Origin: an uncultured Mycobacteriaceae bacterium | GTDB taxonomy: Bacteria > Actinomycetota > Actinomycetes > Mycobacteriales > Mycobacteriaceae | Reading direction: 5' to 3' | Length of the DNA stretch: 64,000 bases | Assembly (NCBI GenBank): GCA_902826815.1 | Contig: CADEGF010000006.1 | Span: forward strand, 74,070 to 138,069 | Shown here: piece by piece, positions 33,320 to 41,382 of the stretch | How the letters are laid out: the number at the start of each line of letters is the position of its first letter | Numbering within the stretch: position 1 is the stretch's first letter | The notes under the pieces: model-generated | What the model was told of the DNA's origin: nothing | Seen by the model: the letters and a program-made list of their open reading frames with translations, nothing else | Databases searched by the model: none | Program-made: the position numbers and the translations under genes

Positions 33320-34873
33320 GTGGCAGCCCCCTCCTCGAACGACCCGGTCAGCGATGTCTGCGACGTTCTTGTAGTGGGCGGCGGTCACAACTCGCTCGTG
33401 TGCGCGGCGTACCTCGCAGAGGCGGGCCTTACCGTCACCGTGCTCGAAGGGCGCGACGTCATCGGCGGCAACACCGTGACCGAAGAGCTCACCCTCCCCG
33501 GCTGGCATCACGACTCGTGCTCGACGGCGCACGTCGTGCTGCAGTCCAACCCCTTGATCCGCGACGACGAGCTCGGGCTCATCGCACGCTATGGGCTGAG
33601 ATACATCGTCACCGACCCGGCGGTGGTCTTCCCTCTTCCCGACGGCGACCTGCTCACGGTGCACCCGAAGCTGGCGGACACCGCCGCCGAGTTCGCCCGG
33701 TTCTCCCGCGCCGACGCCGACGCACTCCTGGCCATGATCGAGGACTGGACCGCGGGCCAACGGACGGCGCATGCCTATCTTTCGGCAGGTCTGCCGTTGC
33801 CCGACAAGCCGTGGGCGCACAGTTACGAACAGTTGCGGCGGCGCAGCGCATGGGACGTGATCGCGTCGACGTTCGGACACCCGGTGACACGACAAGTGAT
33901 GGCCTGGATGGGTTTCGCCACGATCCAGCCGCCGCAGCGACCGGGCACCGGCGCGCTGCCCGCCGCGATCATGGCAGGCAGGCTCGCCTACGGCTGGGCC
34001 ACCCCCGTCGGCGGCTCGGGCGCGCTGCCAGCCGCGCTTTCCGCCCACATCACCGACCACGGCGGCACCGTCGAGACGTCGGCATGGGTGCGGTCGTTCG
34101 TCGTCGAGAACGACCGTTGCGTCGGGGTGCGCACCGACGACGGGCGCGTGTTCCGGGCAGGCCGGGCCGTCGTCGCAGGAAGCCACCTGCGCGAGCTCCG
34201 CGGGATGCTCGAGGGCACCTCGAGCGTGGCCGACGACGCCGCACGATGCTGGCGACCTGGGATCCCCTTGTTCGCAGTGCATTTCGCACTTCGCGCCGAC
34301 GTCCGGTACCGATCGGCCAGCGGTCCGGTGACATCGGCCGCGGGGGGCCTCGGCAGCCCCGAGGGCTTGCTCCGCCAGGTCGACGGCCTGGCGTCGGGGC
34401 GCCTGGAGACCGAAGACCCGTGGCTGCTGATGATGTCGTCGACCGCGGTCGATCCGGAGCGGGCGCCCGGCGGCACGTTCAAGTTCCTGACCGCGGCGCC
34501 CATGCTGAACAACGGCGGTCCATGGTCGGAGGCCGACGCGATGGCCTACGCCGAGGTGCTACTCGGCATCGCGCGCCGCCACGTCGACGGTCTCGACGCC
34601 GGCGACATCCTGGCCACCAGGCCCGAATCACCGACGTCGCTTGCCGCGCACAATCTTTCGAATATCGGCGGCTCGTGTCACGGCGGCGAGTTCGCACTCG
34701 ACGACGGCACGGTCATCCCTGGCTGGCTCGACTACCGCACCGATGTCGCGGGCCTGTACCTGACCGGCTCGACCTCGCATCCGGGCGGTTCGGTGTCGGG
34801 TCGGCCGGGCCGCAACACCGCCCGCACGGTGCTGGCCGACCTCGGGCTGACACCGACGATGTCGGTGCCCTGA
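33320..34873 (+). CDS. FAD-dependent oxidoreductase, phytoene desaturase (CrtI)-like
   Basis: Flavoprotein of 517 residues. The N-terminal dinucleotide loop is VLVVGGGHNSLVCAAYLAEAG followed by VLEGRDVIGGNTVTEE, and the C-terminal FAD contact is LYLTGSTSHPGGSVSGRPG. These are marks of the CrtI/amine oxidase-like NAD(P)/FAD group, which also includes desaturases and amine oxidases unrelated to carotenoids. GTG start at 33320, with GGAAGGA upstream. No other carotenoid gene is near; it belongs to the LacI regulon by operator 3 and probably oxidises a pathway intermediate. Confidence 0.82.
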   Translation: MAAPSSNDPVSDVCDVLVVGGGHNSLVCAAYLAEAGLTVTVLEGRDVIGGNTVTEELTLPGWHHDSCSTAHVVLQSNPLIRDDELGLIARYGLRYIVTDPAVVFPLPDGDLLTVHPKLADTAAEFARFSRADADALLAMIEDWTAGQRTAHAYLSAGLPLPDKPWAHSYEQLRRRSAWDVIASTFGHPVTRQVMAWMGFATIQPPQRPGTGALPAAIMAGRLAYGWATPVGGSGALPAALSAHITDHGGTVETSAWVRSFVVENDRCVGVRTDDGRVFRAGRAVVAGSHLRELRGMLEGTSSVADDAARCWRPGIPLFAVHFALRADVRYRSASGPVTSAAGGLGSPEGLLRQVDGLASGRLETEDPWLLMMSSTAVDPERAPGGTFKFLTAAPMLNNGGPWSEADAMAYAEVLLGIARRHVDGLDAGDILATRPESPTSLAAHNLSNIGGSCHGGEFALDDGTVIPGWLDYRTDVAGLYLTGSTSHPGGSVSGRPGRNTARTVLADLGLTPTMSVP

Positions 34874-34877
34874 CGGC

Positions 34878-36092
34878 TCAGCGCCCGGTCAGCCGGACGA
34901 CGTGCAGCCCGTGGTTCTTGTCGGAGAAAAAGATGTTGCCGCGCGCGTCGACCAGGACGTCTTCGGACTGGGTGACCAACGTCTTGGGCAGCAGCCCGCG
35001 GCGTTCGATCGGATCGTCGGGCAGGTACCAGGCGATCTCGCGCGGCAGGTAGGCGTCGCTGATGTCGTAGACCCGCAGCCCGGCGTTGAACCACGTCATG
35101 AACATCAGGTTGTCGTCGGTGAACAGCTCAGGACCTTGGGGATGGTGCTGGTTGTGCGGGCCGAACCGGCCACCGCGCGTGCTGAAGTTCGGATACGCCG
35201 CGCCCGCCGCAGGCCGCGGAATCGGAAGCAGCGACATGAGACGTGGGTTCTGCTCGTCGCCGATGTCGACGATGCCGGCGAAGTTGTACGCCTCCTGCTG
35301 ACATTCAGCGATGGCTTCGGTGTTGACCAGCAACAGGTTTCGCGATGGCACGGGGATCACGGTGTGCATGGCGATCATGCTGGAGAAGGCGGCGCCGATG
35401 TCCAGCCGCGACACGAGTGTCGGCCGCTCGATGTCGGAGATGTCGAGGACGACGACGCCTGCAGCCCCGTAGCTGAGGTAGGCGCGATCACCGAGGACGT
35501 AGGGCGGTCCGTGCAAGGAGATCCGGCGAGCCGGCGTCACGCCCGCAGCGGCGAACTGTTCGGGCAGAAACCACATCGCGACTTCCTCAGGACGCCGCGG
35601 ATCAGCGATGTCGAGGATCACGTAGATGTTGCCGTCGAAGCCGCGGCGGCTCGCCGTCGCATGGACGTAGCGGCCACCGGTGAAGTGGTTGCGGTGCACG
35701 CCGTGCGCGCCGCTGTGCCACTCGCTGAGCAGCGAAGGAACGGTCGGATCGCTCACGTCGAAGATGCGGATGCCTTCGGCGCCGTTGCGTGCGGGATCGC
35801 CTCCCCAGGCGGGCGGACGATGCTCCATGCCCTGAACCAACAGCTTGTCGGCGACCTGGACCTGCCAGGTTGCGGCAGGCTCGGGGCCCTCGATCGCGCC
35901 GACGAGGCGGGGTTCGGCGGGTTGGGTGACATCGATGATCGAGAGCCGCGGCTCCCAGAAATGGCTCGCATAGAGATACCAGCGGTCGTCCACCACCTGC
36001 ATGGCCAGCTTGAAGATCGGCTTACCGCCGACGTCGTGGTAGCCGACGAACTCGACGCCGTCGCAGGTGAATCCGGGCGCGGCGGTGCTCAC
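34878..36092 (-). CDS. LVIVD-repeat beta-propeller protein A
   Basis: Protein of 404 residues built of LVIVD-type repeats (LSIIDVTQPAEPRLV, IRIFDVSDPTVPSLL, YVILDIADPRRPEE, VVVLDISDIERPTLV, LRVYDISDAYLPRE), predicting a beta-propeller. Conserved His motifs GVHRNHF and GPHNQHHPQGP look like metal ligands, as in selenium-binding/methanethiol oxidase-type propellers. No signal peptide, so cytosolic. I chose the GTG at 36092 (GAGG 7 bases before), one codon inside a TTG. Last gene of the ABC transporter operon, 16 bases after its paralog. Enzyme or binding protein; function unknown. Confidence 0.72.
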   Translation of the reverse strand: MSTAAPGFTCDGVEFVGYHDVGGKPIFKLAMQVVDDRWYLYASHFWEPRLSIIDVTQPAEPRLVGAIEGPEPAATWQVQVADKLLVQGMEHRPPAWGGDPARNGAEGIRIFDVSDPTVPSLLSEWHSGAHGVHRNHFTGGRYVHATASRRGFDGNIYVILDIADPRRPEEVAMWFLPEQFAAAGVTPARRISLHGPPYVLGDRAYLSYGAAGVVVLDISDIERPTLVSRLDIGAAFSSMIAMHTVIPVPSRNLLLVNTEAIAECQQEAYNFAGIVDIGDEQNPRLMSLLPIPRPAAGAAYPNFSTRGGRFGPHNQHHPQGPELFTDDNLMFMTWFNAGLRVYDISDAYLPREIAWYLPDDPIERRGLLPKTLVTQSEDVLVDARGNIFFSDKNHGLHVVRLTGR

Positions 36093-36108
36093 CAAGCAGC
36101 CTCGGCGC

Positions 36109-37293
36109 TCACGCGGCAGCCTCGGCCATCAGGTCGGCCAGATCGGACTGCGGCTCGAGACAGAACACGCCACCCGTGCCGCGATCGGTGACCCAGATCA
36201 GGCCCTGCTCGTCGACGAAGAGGTCATTGGCCTGCGGCACAGGCGATCCCGCCGGTGCATCGCTGACCCAGTGCGCGACCTCTCGCGGCTTCGCGGGATC
36301 AGGCACGTCGTAAACCCGCAGTCCCGCGCTGAAGTAGGTCGCGAACACCAGCCGGCTGCTGCGGTAGGAACCCGTCCGGTTTTCGTGCAGGTTGTGTGGC
36401 CCGAAGCGTTGCGGGAGTTCATCGAAATCTCCTGCGGGCGCGGGGAATGTCCGCAGGTACTTCGGCTCCGACGGGTCCGCGATGTCGATCAGGTGGATGC
36501 GTCGCTCCACACCGTGAGGGCCGTCGTGTTGTTGCTCATCTGTCGCCACGAGCAGGCCGCGGCCCGCAAGGGGCATGCATGTGTGGGTCGCACCGCCTCC
36601 CCACCGAAGGCGCGACACCTCGCGAGGCTCCGTCGGATCGGATGTGTCGAGGACGACCAGGTTCGCATCGTCGTAGCCCAGGTAGGTGTGCTCCCCCTCG
36701 CGCAGACCGTGGTGCGCCGCGACGCGATGACCGCCGGCCCAGTCTGCGGTCTCCCCTCCGGCCTGCCACTGCCCCGGCCACCACCAGCGGGCGGCTAGCA
36801 CGGGTCGTTGCGGCTCGAGCAGGTCGACGGTCATCCAGATGCGATCGCTGAATCCCTCCGGCGTACCCGACATGTGGGCGTAACGGCCGCCTTCCCAGAC
36901 GATGCGGTGGACGCCCTTGCCCCCGGATTCCCAGAATCCGACCTTGTTCGGCTCGAACGGATCGTCGAGCCGGTAGATCGCGACGCCCGCGGAGTGCGGA
37001 CCCAACGGCGTCTTGGGTCGGTAGGGGAATCGCTCGTGGTTGACGAGCAGCAGCCCGTCTGCCACCTGCACCTTGTGCGTGTGGGTATTGGCAGGCGCGT
37101 CCCACTGGCTCACCAGTTCGGGACGATCCGGAGCGGACACGTCAAGGATCGACGTGCCCGCACCGCTGGTCCCGGCATGCCCGACGTACAGCGTGTCGCC
37201 GTGACGCATGACCTGCATGCCGTCACCCCGGCCGGCAAGGTCGTGCTGGCCGAGGAGTGAAAGCCCCTCGGCCGATGCGGTTCCCGTCGTCAC
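36109..37293 (-). CDS. LVIVD-repeat beta-propeller protein B
   Basis: Paralog of the following gene, 394 residues, with repeats such as TSILDVSAPDRPELV, LVVLDTSDPTEPREV, IHLIDIADPSEPKYL and LRVYDVPDPAKPREV. His motifs recur: GGKGVHRIVW, AAHHGL, FGPHNLHENRTG. The GTG at 37293 overlaps the stop of the substrate-binding protein by 4 bases (GTGA); an upstream frame from 37353 lies in that gene and is rejected. No export signal. The tight coupling to an ABC transporter suggests that it handles the imported compound. Confidence 0.72.
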   Translation of the reverse strand: MTTGTASAEGLSLLGQHDLAGRGDGMQVMRHGDTLYVGHAGTSGAGTSILDVSAPDRPELVSQWDAPANTHTHKVQVADGLLLVNHERFPYRPKTPLGPHSAGVAIYRLDDPFEPNKVGFWESGGKGVHRIVWEGGRYAHMSGTPEGFSDRIWMTVDLLEPQRPVLAARWWWPGQWQAGGETADWAGGHRVAAHHGLREGEHTYLGYDDANLVVLDTSDPTEPREVSRLRWGGGATHTCMPLAGRGLLVATDEQQHDGPHGVERRIHLIDIADPSEPKYLRTFPAPAGDFDELPQRFGPHNLHENRTGSYRSSRLVFATYFSAGLRVYDVPDPAKPREVAHWVSDAPAGSPVPQANDLFVDEQGLIWVTDRGTGGVFCLEPQSDLADLMAEAAA

Positions 37294-38384
37294 TGCGCCA
37301 GATCGGCTGGGGCGGGCCGCAGCGGCAGGTTCAGGGCCTTCTGCGCACGCCACAGCGGCACAAGGTCGACGTAGTCGTGCCAGTTGGTGCCCGGCGGGAC
37401 GACCTTCAGGTCCATCTGCTCGTTGATGAACTGATCCATGTCCTTGACATCGAAGCCCCCGTCGCCGGTGTGATAGTTGGCGTTCTGCTCATCGGCGTAC
37501 GCATCGCGGTACGGCTGTGGAAGCTCGAAGCCCTTCGCGGCCATCAGGTCGAGAACCGCATCCTTGTTGTTGATGTCGTTGATGAACTGGCGGGCCTTGA
37601 GCGTCGCCGTCAGGAAGGCCGCCGCGGTTTCCGGGCTCTCGGTCAGGATCTTGTTGGCGGCCCAGCCGTTCTGCGGCGCCCGTCCCAGCTCCTGGAACAA
37701 GAACTTGCCGCCCTCGGCCTCCAACAGTGACTTGTGCCGAATCTGAAGGCTCGCACCGTCGACCGTGCCCGCGATCACCGACTGCAGGCGCTGGTTGGAC
37801 TGGCCCCCCGTGCTGACCAGTTTGACGTCAGTGTCGGGATTGATTCCGTTGTCGGTGAGGAGCTTTCGAATCAGGAAGTCGTTGCGACTGCCGAACTGTC
37901 CTCCGGTGATCGTCTTGCCCTTGAGATCCTCGGCCGTATTGATGCCCTTGCGCACACCGAGGATGTTCGCCTCGCCGCCGAGATAGACCGACAGATACCG
38001 CACCCCCGAGTTCGACTTCTTCGCCGCCGCGATAGAGGTATCGGTGTCGTACAGGGCGAAGTCCACCGACCCTCCGATCAGCGCAGGCAGCGGATCCTCG
38101 ACGGTCACGATCTCGACATTGTCGATCCCGACTTCCTTGAAGTAGCCCTTGTCCTGCGCCACCAGGATGTCGTGATGGAACAGGTAATAGGGGTTGTCCA
38201 CGGCCACCGTGATGTTCTTCTTCACCTGCGACGTGTCGATCGTGGCGTCGATCTCGTCGGCATTGGCCGGGAGGCTGGCCGCTCCCTCCGTGGGTGCGGC
38301 GTCGTCGCCTCCGCAGGCCGTCAGCACCGTCGCGAACGCCAAACTCGCGCTCACCAAGGCGAGCAATCGTTTGCTTCTCCTCAT
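37290..38384 (-). CDS. ABC transporter substrate-binding lipoprotein, NMT1/SsuA-like
   Basis: Extracytoplasmic binding lipoprotein of 364 residues. The signal peptide ends in the lipobox LTAC (Cys about 24), followed by a Gly/Asp linker. The mature part has the NMT1/taurine-nitrate pattern: LVAQDKGYFKEVGI, LIGGSVDFALYDTD, TGGQFGSRNDFLIRKLL. Ligands in this family are small N- or S-containing organics (pyrimidines, sulfonates, riboflavin precursors). ATG at 38384 with AAGGAGA before it. The LacI-like site 38362-38375 lies inside its first codons. Confidence 0.85.
   Translation of the reverse strand: MRRSKRLLALVSASLAFATVLTACGGDDAAPTEGAASLPANADEIDATIDTSQVKKNITVAVDNPYYLFHHDILVAQDKGYFKEVGIDNVEIVTVEDPLPALIGGSVDFALYDTDTSIAAAKKSNSGVRYLSVYLGGEANILGVRKGINTAEDLKGKTITGGQFGSRNDFLIRKLLTDNGINPDTDVKLVSTGGQSNQRLQSVIAGTVDGASLQIRHKSLLEAEGGKFLFQELGRAPQNGWAANKILTESPETAAAFLTATLKARQFINDINNKDAVLDLMAAKGFELPQPYRDAYADEQNANYHTGDGGFDVKDMDQFINEQMDLKVVPPGTNWHDYVDLVPLWRAQKALNLPLRPAPADLAQ
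38362..38375. promoter_or_regulatory. LacI-type operator-like site 4, inside a coding region
   Basis: AGCAATCGTTTGCT matches the regulon motif and overlaps about codons 4-8 of the substrate-binding protein gene. It may be a road-block or auxiliary site, or mark a promoter for the downstream part of the operon. Coding constraint alone could not be excluded. Confidence 0.5.
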
Positions 38385-38429
38385 GCACTTCTCCTTGTTG
38401 TGTGAATCTTCGGGGTGACTCCTTCGTGC

Positions 38430-39275
38430 CTATGCGCGCGCGAAGTCCCGCCAGGGCGCGGCGCGGCGTTCGACCCAGCGCATTCCCTGCACGAGCCCCA
38501 CCGAAATGACCGCGAGCAGCAGCAAGGTGGCATACATCATCGGCGCATCGAACTGGTCGCCCGCCCGGTCCAGCAGGAACCCGAGTCCCTTTCCACCTCC
38601 GCCGAGCAGCTCCCCGATCAGCATCCCGACCAGCCCACGGGCGATGCCCTGGTTGATGCCGCTGATCACGAACGGCAGCGTGAACGGCAAAATCACCTTG
38701 GCGTAGAGCTGCGCCTCGTTCGCACCGAAGATCCGGCCGGCCCGCACCAGCGACGGGTCGACGGTCTTCACGCCCTCCATGCAGTTCACCATCATCGGGA
38801 AAACCGCCGAAAGCACAATGATCGTGAGCTGCATGGAATTACCGAAGCCCAGGATCAGGATCAGCAACGGGATGAGGGCGACACGCGGCAACGACGTCAT
38901 CGCCCACACATAGGGGGACAGGATCAGGTCGATGATCCGCACTCCGCCCATCAAAAGGCCGAGCGGGATGCCGATCACCGCAGCGATCAGCAGTCCGATG
39001 GTGAAGTTCTGCACGCTGTGGAGCAGTTGCGGGCCGATGATGCCGTCGACGAATCCGTGATACATCGCCGAGAACATGTCCGTGGCCTTGGGGAAGAACA
39101 GCGGGTTGATGATTTCGGAAAGGGCGAGCAGCTGCCAGCCCACGAAGAACAGCGTCAAGTTGATCACCGTGATGATGAGGGTCCGGAAGGGCGCCCATTT
39201 GCTGCGCGTGATCGTCTCGGTGACGGCAGCGGAGTCGGCGGTCGCGTCCGCCGTCGGCAGCGTGCTGGTACTCAT
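38430..39275 (-). CDS. ABC transporter permease, SsuC/TauC-like
   Basis: Inner-membrane permease of 281 residues with about six helices and the BPD-transport loop GANEAQLYAKVILPFTLPFVISGI (EAA-type motif). The N-terminus is cytosolic (about 35 residues) and basic. The ATG at 39275 overlaps the ATPase stop by 4 bases (ATGA); the frame runs further upstream, but that part is the ATPase gene. Together with the ATPase and NMT1-like lipoprotein it forms an importer of the nitrate/sulfonate/taurine class. Confidence 0.87.
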   Translation of the reverse strand: MSTSTLPTADATADSAAVTETITRSKWAPFRTLIITVINLTLFFVGWQLLALSEIINPLFFPKATDMFSAMYHGFVDGIIGPQLLHSVQNFTIGLLIAAVIGIPLGLLMGGVRIIDLILSPYVWAMTSLPRVALIPLLILILGFGNSMQLTIIVLSAVFPMMVNCMEGVKTVDPSLVRAGRIFGANEAQLYAKVILPFTLPFVISGINQGIARGLVGMLIGELLGGGGKGLGFLLDRAGDQFDAPMMYATLLLLAVISVGLVQGMRWVERRAAPWRDFARA

Positions 39276-40141
39276 CGGTCCCCTCCGGTCTTGGCTCCCA
39301 GTGCCTCGGCCTGGAGCTGGCTCCAGATGTGCTGGCGCAACTCGCCGAACCGGTCGCTGCGCCTGACGCCTTCGTCGAAGCGGGATCTGGGCAGGTCGAC
39401 GTCGATGATTTCCTTGACGCGGCCCGGCCTGTTCGAGACCATGACCACTCGGTCCGCGAGCGTCAGCGCCTCGTCGATCGAGTGGGTGATGAAGAAGACG
39501 GTCTGGCCCGTTTCGGCGATGATCTTCTCGAACTCGGCCTGCATGGCCTCGCGCGTCATGGCATCGACCGCCCCGAAGGGCTCGTCCATCAACAGGATCT
39601 CCGGTTCCGACACCAGGGCACGTGCGATCCCGACCCGTTGGCGCATTCCGCCCGAGAGCTCGTACGGATAGGACTTCTCGAAGCCGGTGAGACCGACGAG
39701 CTCGAGCGCATCGCCGATGCGCTCCCGCATCACGGACTTCGAGGGGCGGGGGCGCCTGTTCTCCAGAGCGAACCTGACGTTGTTGTAGACCGTGCGCCAT
39801 GGCAGAACCGCGTAGTCCTGGAACACCATGGTCCGGTCCGGACCCGGCCCGTCGACGATCCGCCCACCGACTCGGATCGTCCCTTCCAGCGGCTTCATGA
39901 ACCCGGCGATCATGTTGATCAGCGTGGTCTTACCGCAACCGGACGGGCCGACGATGGCGACGAACTCTCCCTCGTACACGTCGAGGAACACGTCCCTCAG
40001 TGCGATGAGCCGAGTCTTTTGCCGCTTGTTCTCGTATCCGGCACTCACGCCGCGAATCTCGATCAGCGGCGTCCGGGTCGCAGGCTCGTCGCCGATGTCA
40101 GACCGTGGTTGGCGGGTCACCGAGGGAACAGCCTGACTCAT
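39272..40141 (-). CDS. ABC transporter ATP-binding protein, SsuB/TauB-like
   Basis: ATPase of 289 residues. Walker A is GPSGCGKTT, Q-loop FQDYAVLPW, signature LSGGMRQR, Walker B EILLMDEPFGAVD and H-loop FITHSIDEA. An ATG at 40141 has GGGAG 5 bases upstream; the frame reaches 40303 but would cover operator 6. First gene of the operon ATPase-permease-lipoprotein-LVIVD B-LVIVD A, behind operator 5 at 40180. It energises uptake of an unknown small organic compound. Confidence 0.9.
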   Translation of the reverse strand: MSQAVPSVTRQPRSDIGDEPATRTPLIEIRGVSAGYENKRQKTRLIALRDVFLDVYEGEFVAIVGPSGCGKTTLINMIAGFMKPLEGTIRVGGRIVDGPGPDRTMVFQDYAVLPWRTVYNNVRFALENRRPRPSKSVMRERIGDALELVGLTGFEKSYPYELSGGMRQRVGIARALVSEPEILLMDEPFGAVDAMTREAMQAEFEKIIAETGQTVFFITHSIDEALTLADRVVMVSNRPGRVKEIIDVDLPRSRFDEGVRRSDRFGELRQHIWSQLQAEALGAKTGGDR

Positions 40142-40179
40142 GAACTCCCAACCTCTGCTTCTACCCGAACAACAACCAT

Positions 40180-40193
40180 TGCAATCGTTTGCT
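40180..40193. promoter_or_regulatory. LacI-type operator site 5
   Basis: TGCAATCGTTTGCT lies 39 bases upstream of the ATPase ATG in the 180-base divergent gap. With site 6, 109 bases away (about ten helical turns), it could form a repression loop. Confidence 0.72.
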
Positions 40194-40288
40194 CCATCCT
40201 GCGATGTGACCTGGGCCATGTCAATGGGCGCTCCAAAGAAAAGTTGGCAGCCAACCAAACTGGCAGGTGAACGCCCAGCCAGGGGCTC

Positions 40289-40302
40289 CACAAACGATTG
40301 CA
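40289..40302. promoter_or_regulatory. LacI-type operator site 6
   Basis: CACAAACGATTGCA keeps the right half-site and the central CG but the left half is degenerate. It lies 20 bases before the ATG of the cytosolic binding-protein-like gene at 40322. Confidence 0.6.
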
Positions 40303-40321
40303 CCTATGGCACCATGTGGTC

Positions 40322-41248
40322 ATGACACGCGCGCGACTACGCATCGGGACGTTCACGCCGTCACTGTTGATCGATCTCGCGCGCTCGACCGGACGACTGG
40401 ACCGCGCCGACCTCGAAGTCGTCGAGTCAGGGGTGCCCTCCTCACCGGCTCAATTCCGCTCGCTCGAAACCGGCGAGTTCGACGTGGTGATGACGAGCCC
40501 GGACAACGTTCTTGCGTATCGGTTCCTCAGTTCGAATCCGCTTCAACGCAACATGCCGGTGGAGATCCTCGCCGGAATCGATAGGGGCCTTGGGCTGTCG
40601 TTGTGTCTCGCACCATCGGTGGCGAGCATCGCCGGTGTCCGCGATCAGGTGGTCGGGGTCGACGTGCCGGGGTCAGGCTTTGCGTTCGTGGCCTTCGCAC
40701 TGTTGGAGCGCGCAGGCCTCGACCAAGACGACTACAGGGTCGAGTCCCTTGGATCGACGCCACGACGCGCTGTTGCACTGACAGAGGGAACGTGCGCGGC
40801 CACCGTCCTCAATGCAGGCAACGAGTTGAGGGCGACGGCAGCCGGGTGCCGTGTCGTGAGCACGGTCGCGGACATCGGTCCCTACCTCGGTACGGTCATG
40901 GCAGCTTTGACAGACGATGACCCCGCCATCACCGGTCCGCGAAATCGGTTGGCAGAGGTGGTGATCGACACCGCGAAGGAGATCGCCAGCGGTCGTCTGC
41001 GCGCGGAGACCGTCGAAGCCGCGGGACGCCTGCTCGGGTTGGCGGAACCCGAAGCGCTGGCACATCTCGAGTGTCTGGTCGATCCCACCCACGGCCTCAT
41101 CACCGACGGGCATGTGGACGGCGCGTCGATCGACACCCTGATCGAACTGAGGCGGCGGCACAGTCCGAGTCCGGATCTCGACGTGGTGGCGGCGCAGTGG
41201 CCGTCGATGCTTACGGCAGCTGCCAGCAGAACAGGCCGTCTCGCGTGA
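40322..41248 (+). CDS. NMT1/SsuA-like binding protein lacking a signal peptide
   Basis: Two-lobed binding-protein fold of 308 residues: MTRARLRIGTFTPSLLIDL, then GVPSSPAQFRSLETGEFDVVMTSPDNVLAYRF, VVGVDVPGSGFAFVAFALLERAGL and RRAVALTEGTCAATVLN, all typical of NMT1/THI5-like solute-binding proteins. There is no signal peptide or lipobox, so it should stay in the cytosol. ATG at 40322; a TTG at 40298 is in frame. No clear Shine-Dalgarno is seen. Its placement between the transporter and the LacI gene suggests an enzyme or intracellular ligand carrier for the imported compound. Confidence 0.7.
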   Translation: MTRARLRIGTFTPSLLIDLARSTGRLDRADLEVVESGVPSSPAQFRSLETGEFDVVMTSPDNVLAYRFLSSNPLQRNMPVEILAGIDRGLGLSLCLAPSVASIAGVRDQVVGVDVPGSGFAFVAFALLERAGLDQDDYRVESLGSTPRRAVALTEGTCAATVLNAGNELRATAAGCRVVSTVADIGPYLGTVMAALTDDDPAITGPRNRLAEVVIDTAKEIASGRLRAETVEAAGRLLGLAEPEALAHLECLVDPTHGLITDGHVDGASIDTLIELRRRHSPSPDLDVVAAQWPSMLTAAASRTGRLA

Positions 41249-41349
41249 GCGGCCGCGTCGGCGAATTGTTCGCCAGCCGACCGCGTGATGACGGGAATGG
41301 ACGGATATATTGCACGTGCCCAGGGGGAACTCCATCATTGACGAGAGGC

Positions 41350-41363
41350 TGCATCCGTTTGCA
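41350..41363. promoter_or_regulatory. LacI-type operator site 7 (autoregulation)
   Basis: TGCATCCGTTTGCA lies 19 bases upstream of the GTG start of the LacI-family gene itself, the usual place for autorepression. It departs from the consensus at two positions in the left half. Confidence 0.65.
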
Positions 41364-41382
41364 GTAGAGGAGGGAGTGGGCT

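Noticed and set aside
31830..33374. Long plus-strand frame of 514 codons
   Set aside because: It runs across the end of the molybdenum hydroxylase, the opposite-strand hydrolase and the operator region. Both real genes have clear motifs in other frames.
33320..34873. Carotenoid biosynthesis gene (phytoene desaturase)
   Set aside because: No crtB, crtE or other carotenoid gene is nearby, and the gene shares an operator with catabolic genes. The CrtI-like fold is common in unrelated oxidoreductases.
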